Source: Pseudobdellovibrionaceae bacterium (GTDB taxonomy: Bacteria; Bdellovibrionota; Bdellovibrionia; Bdellovibrionales; JAMPXM01). From it: a DNA stretch of 5,698 nucleotides. Each line of letters opens with the position of its first letter. Within the stretch, counting starts at the first letter, position 1. The position numbers and the translations under genes were made by a program. This document shows positions 5,595 to 5,698 of the stretch, piece by piece. The notes beneath the pieces were generated by a model that saw only the letters and a list, made by a program, of their open reading frames with translations, searched no databases and was not told the origin of the DNA. The stretch covers positions 1 through 5,698 of the forward strand of contig JALHOI010000223.1 in NCBI GenBank assembly GCA_022843085.1. Direction: 5' to 3'.

Positions 5595-5698
5595 TAAAGC
5601 TCGACCTGCATTCCGACTTCGATAACCTGGTTCGCCGGGATGTTAAAGAACTGAGTCGCCCTGTATGAGTTTCTGGCCATGAAAGCGAATATGTATTC
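5594..5698 (-). CDS. kup: KUP-family potassium uptake protein, C-terminal 34 residues (5' part outside window)
   Basis: Only the tail is in the window: 34 codons read open from the right edge, ending in TAA at 5594-5596. The peptide MARNSYRATQFFNIPANQ followed by VIEVGMQVEL matches the end of KUP/HAK/KT potassium-proton symporters, whose cytoplasmic C-terminus typically closes with an 'RNA..A..FF.IP.NRVIELG.Q.E' pattern. Full proteins are around 600-650 residues with about 12 membrane helices, none of which can be seen here. The stop overlaps the rhomboid ATG by one base. The family assignment rests on this short but characteristic ending. Confidence 0.78.
   Translation of the reverse strand, partial: EYIFAFMARNSYRATQFFNIPANQVIEVGMQVEL

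Overview
The window looks like a chromosomal stretch of a Gram-negative bacterium with compact gene packing. I see seven protein genes, two of them cut by the window edges, and no RNA gene, CRISPR array, phage or insertion sequence. Phylogeny cannot be settled from the sequence alone. The moderate GC content, a plug-type TonB receptor with a carboxypeptidase-like N-terminal domain, and an exonuclease III of the ExoA/APE1 type fit a Bdellovibrionota or other 'deltaproteobacterial' lineage. That placement is inference.

Positions 1-3002, minus strand, hold an operon that reads exbB, exbD, tonB, then a TonB-dependent outer-membrane receptor that runs off the left edge. The spacings are 1 bp (exbB-exbD), a 4-bp GTGA overlap (exbD-tonB) and a 1-bp TGATG overlap (tonB-receptor), so the four genes should be transcribed and translated together. 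ExbB/ExbD would form the proton-driven inner-membrane motor, TonB would span the periplasm, and the receptor would be the dedicated client. The key motor residues (ExbD Asp25, ExbB Glu176/Thr181, a TonB SxxxH motif) are all present. The substrate is unknown. No Fur-box-like site was seen upstream, so iron control is not supported.

Positions 3003-3269 are the only real intergenic region, lying between the divergent exbB and alkB genes. It contains a degenerate 14-bp tandem repeat marked by GGCC, a 12-bp perfect palindrome and a 6-1-6 inverted repeat. I found no convincing sigma-70 promoter there.

Positions 3270-3920, plus strand, encode an AlkB-family 2-oxoglutarate/Fe(II) dioxygenase for repair of alkylated bases. 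Its 3' end overlaps by 14 bp the 3' end of a convergent minus-strand gene for an AP endonuclease (Xth/ExoA/APE1 type) with an unusual Lys/Pro/Glu-rich N-terminal extension.

Positions 3907-5698, minus strand, form a second tightly packed operon: kup (potassium transporter, only the last 34 residues), a rhomboid-family intramembrane serine protease with an intact Ser/His dyad, and xth. Kup and rhomboid overlap by 1 bp (TAATG); rhomboid and xth overlap by 4 bp (GTGA). Nothing here is clearly a novel system. The most noteworthy items are the self-contained TonB motor-receptor operon, the in-frame repeats with A8 tracts in the receptor leader region, the 14-bp repeat array before exbB, and the APE1-like exonuclease extension.
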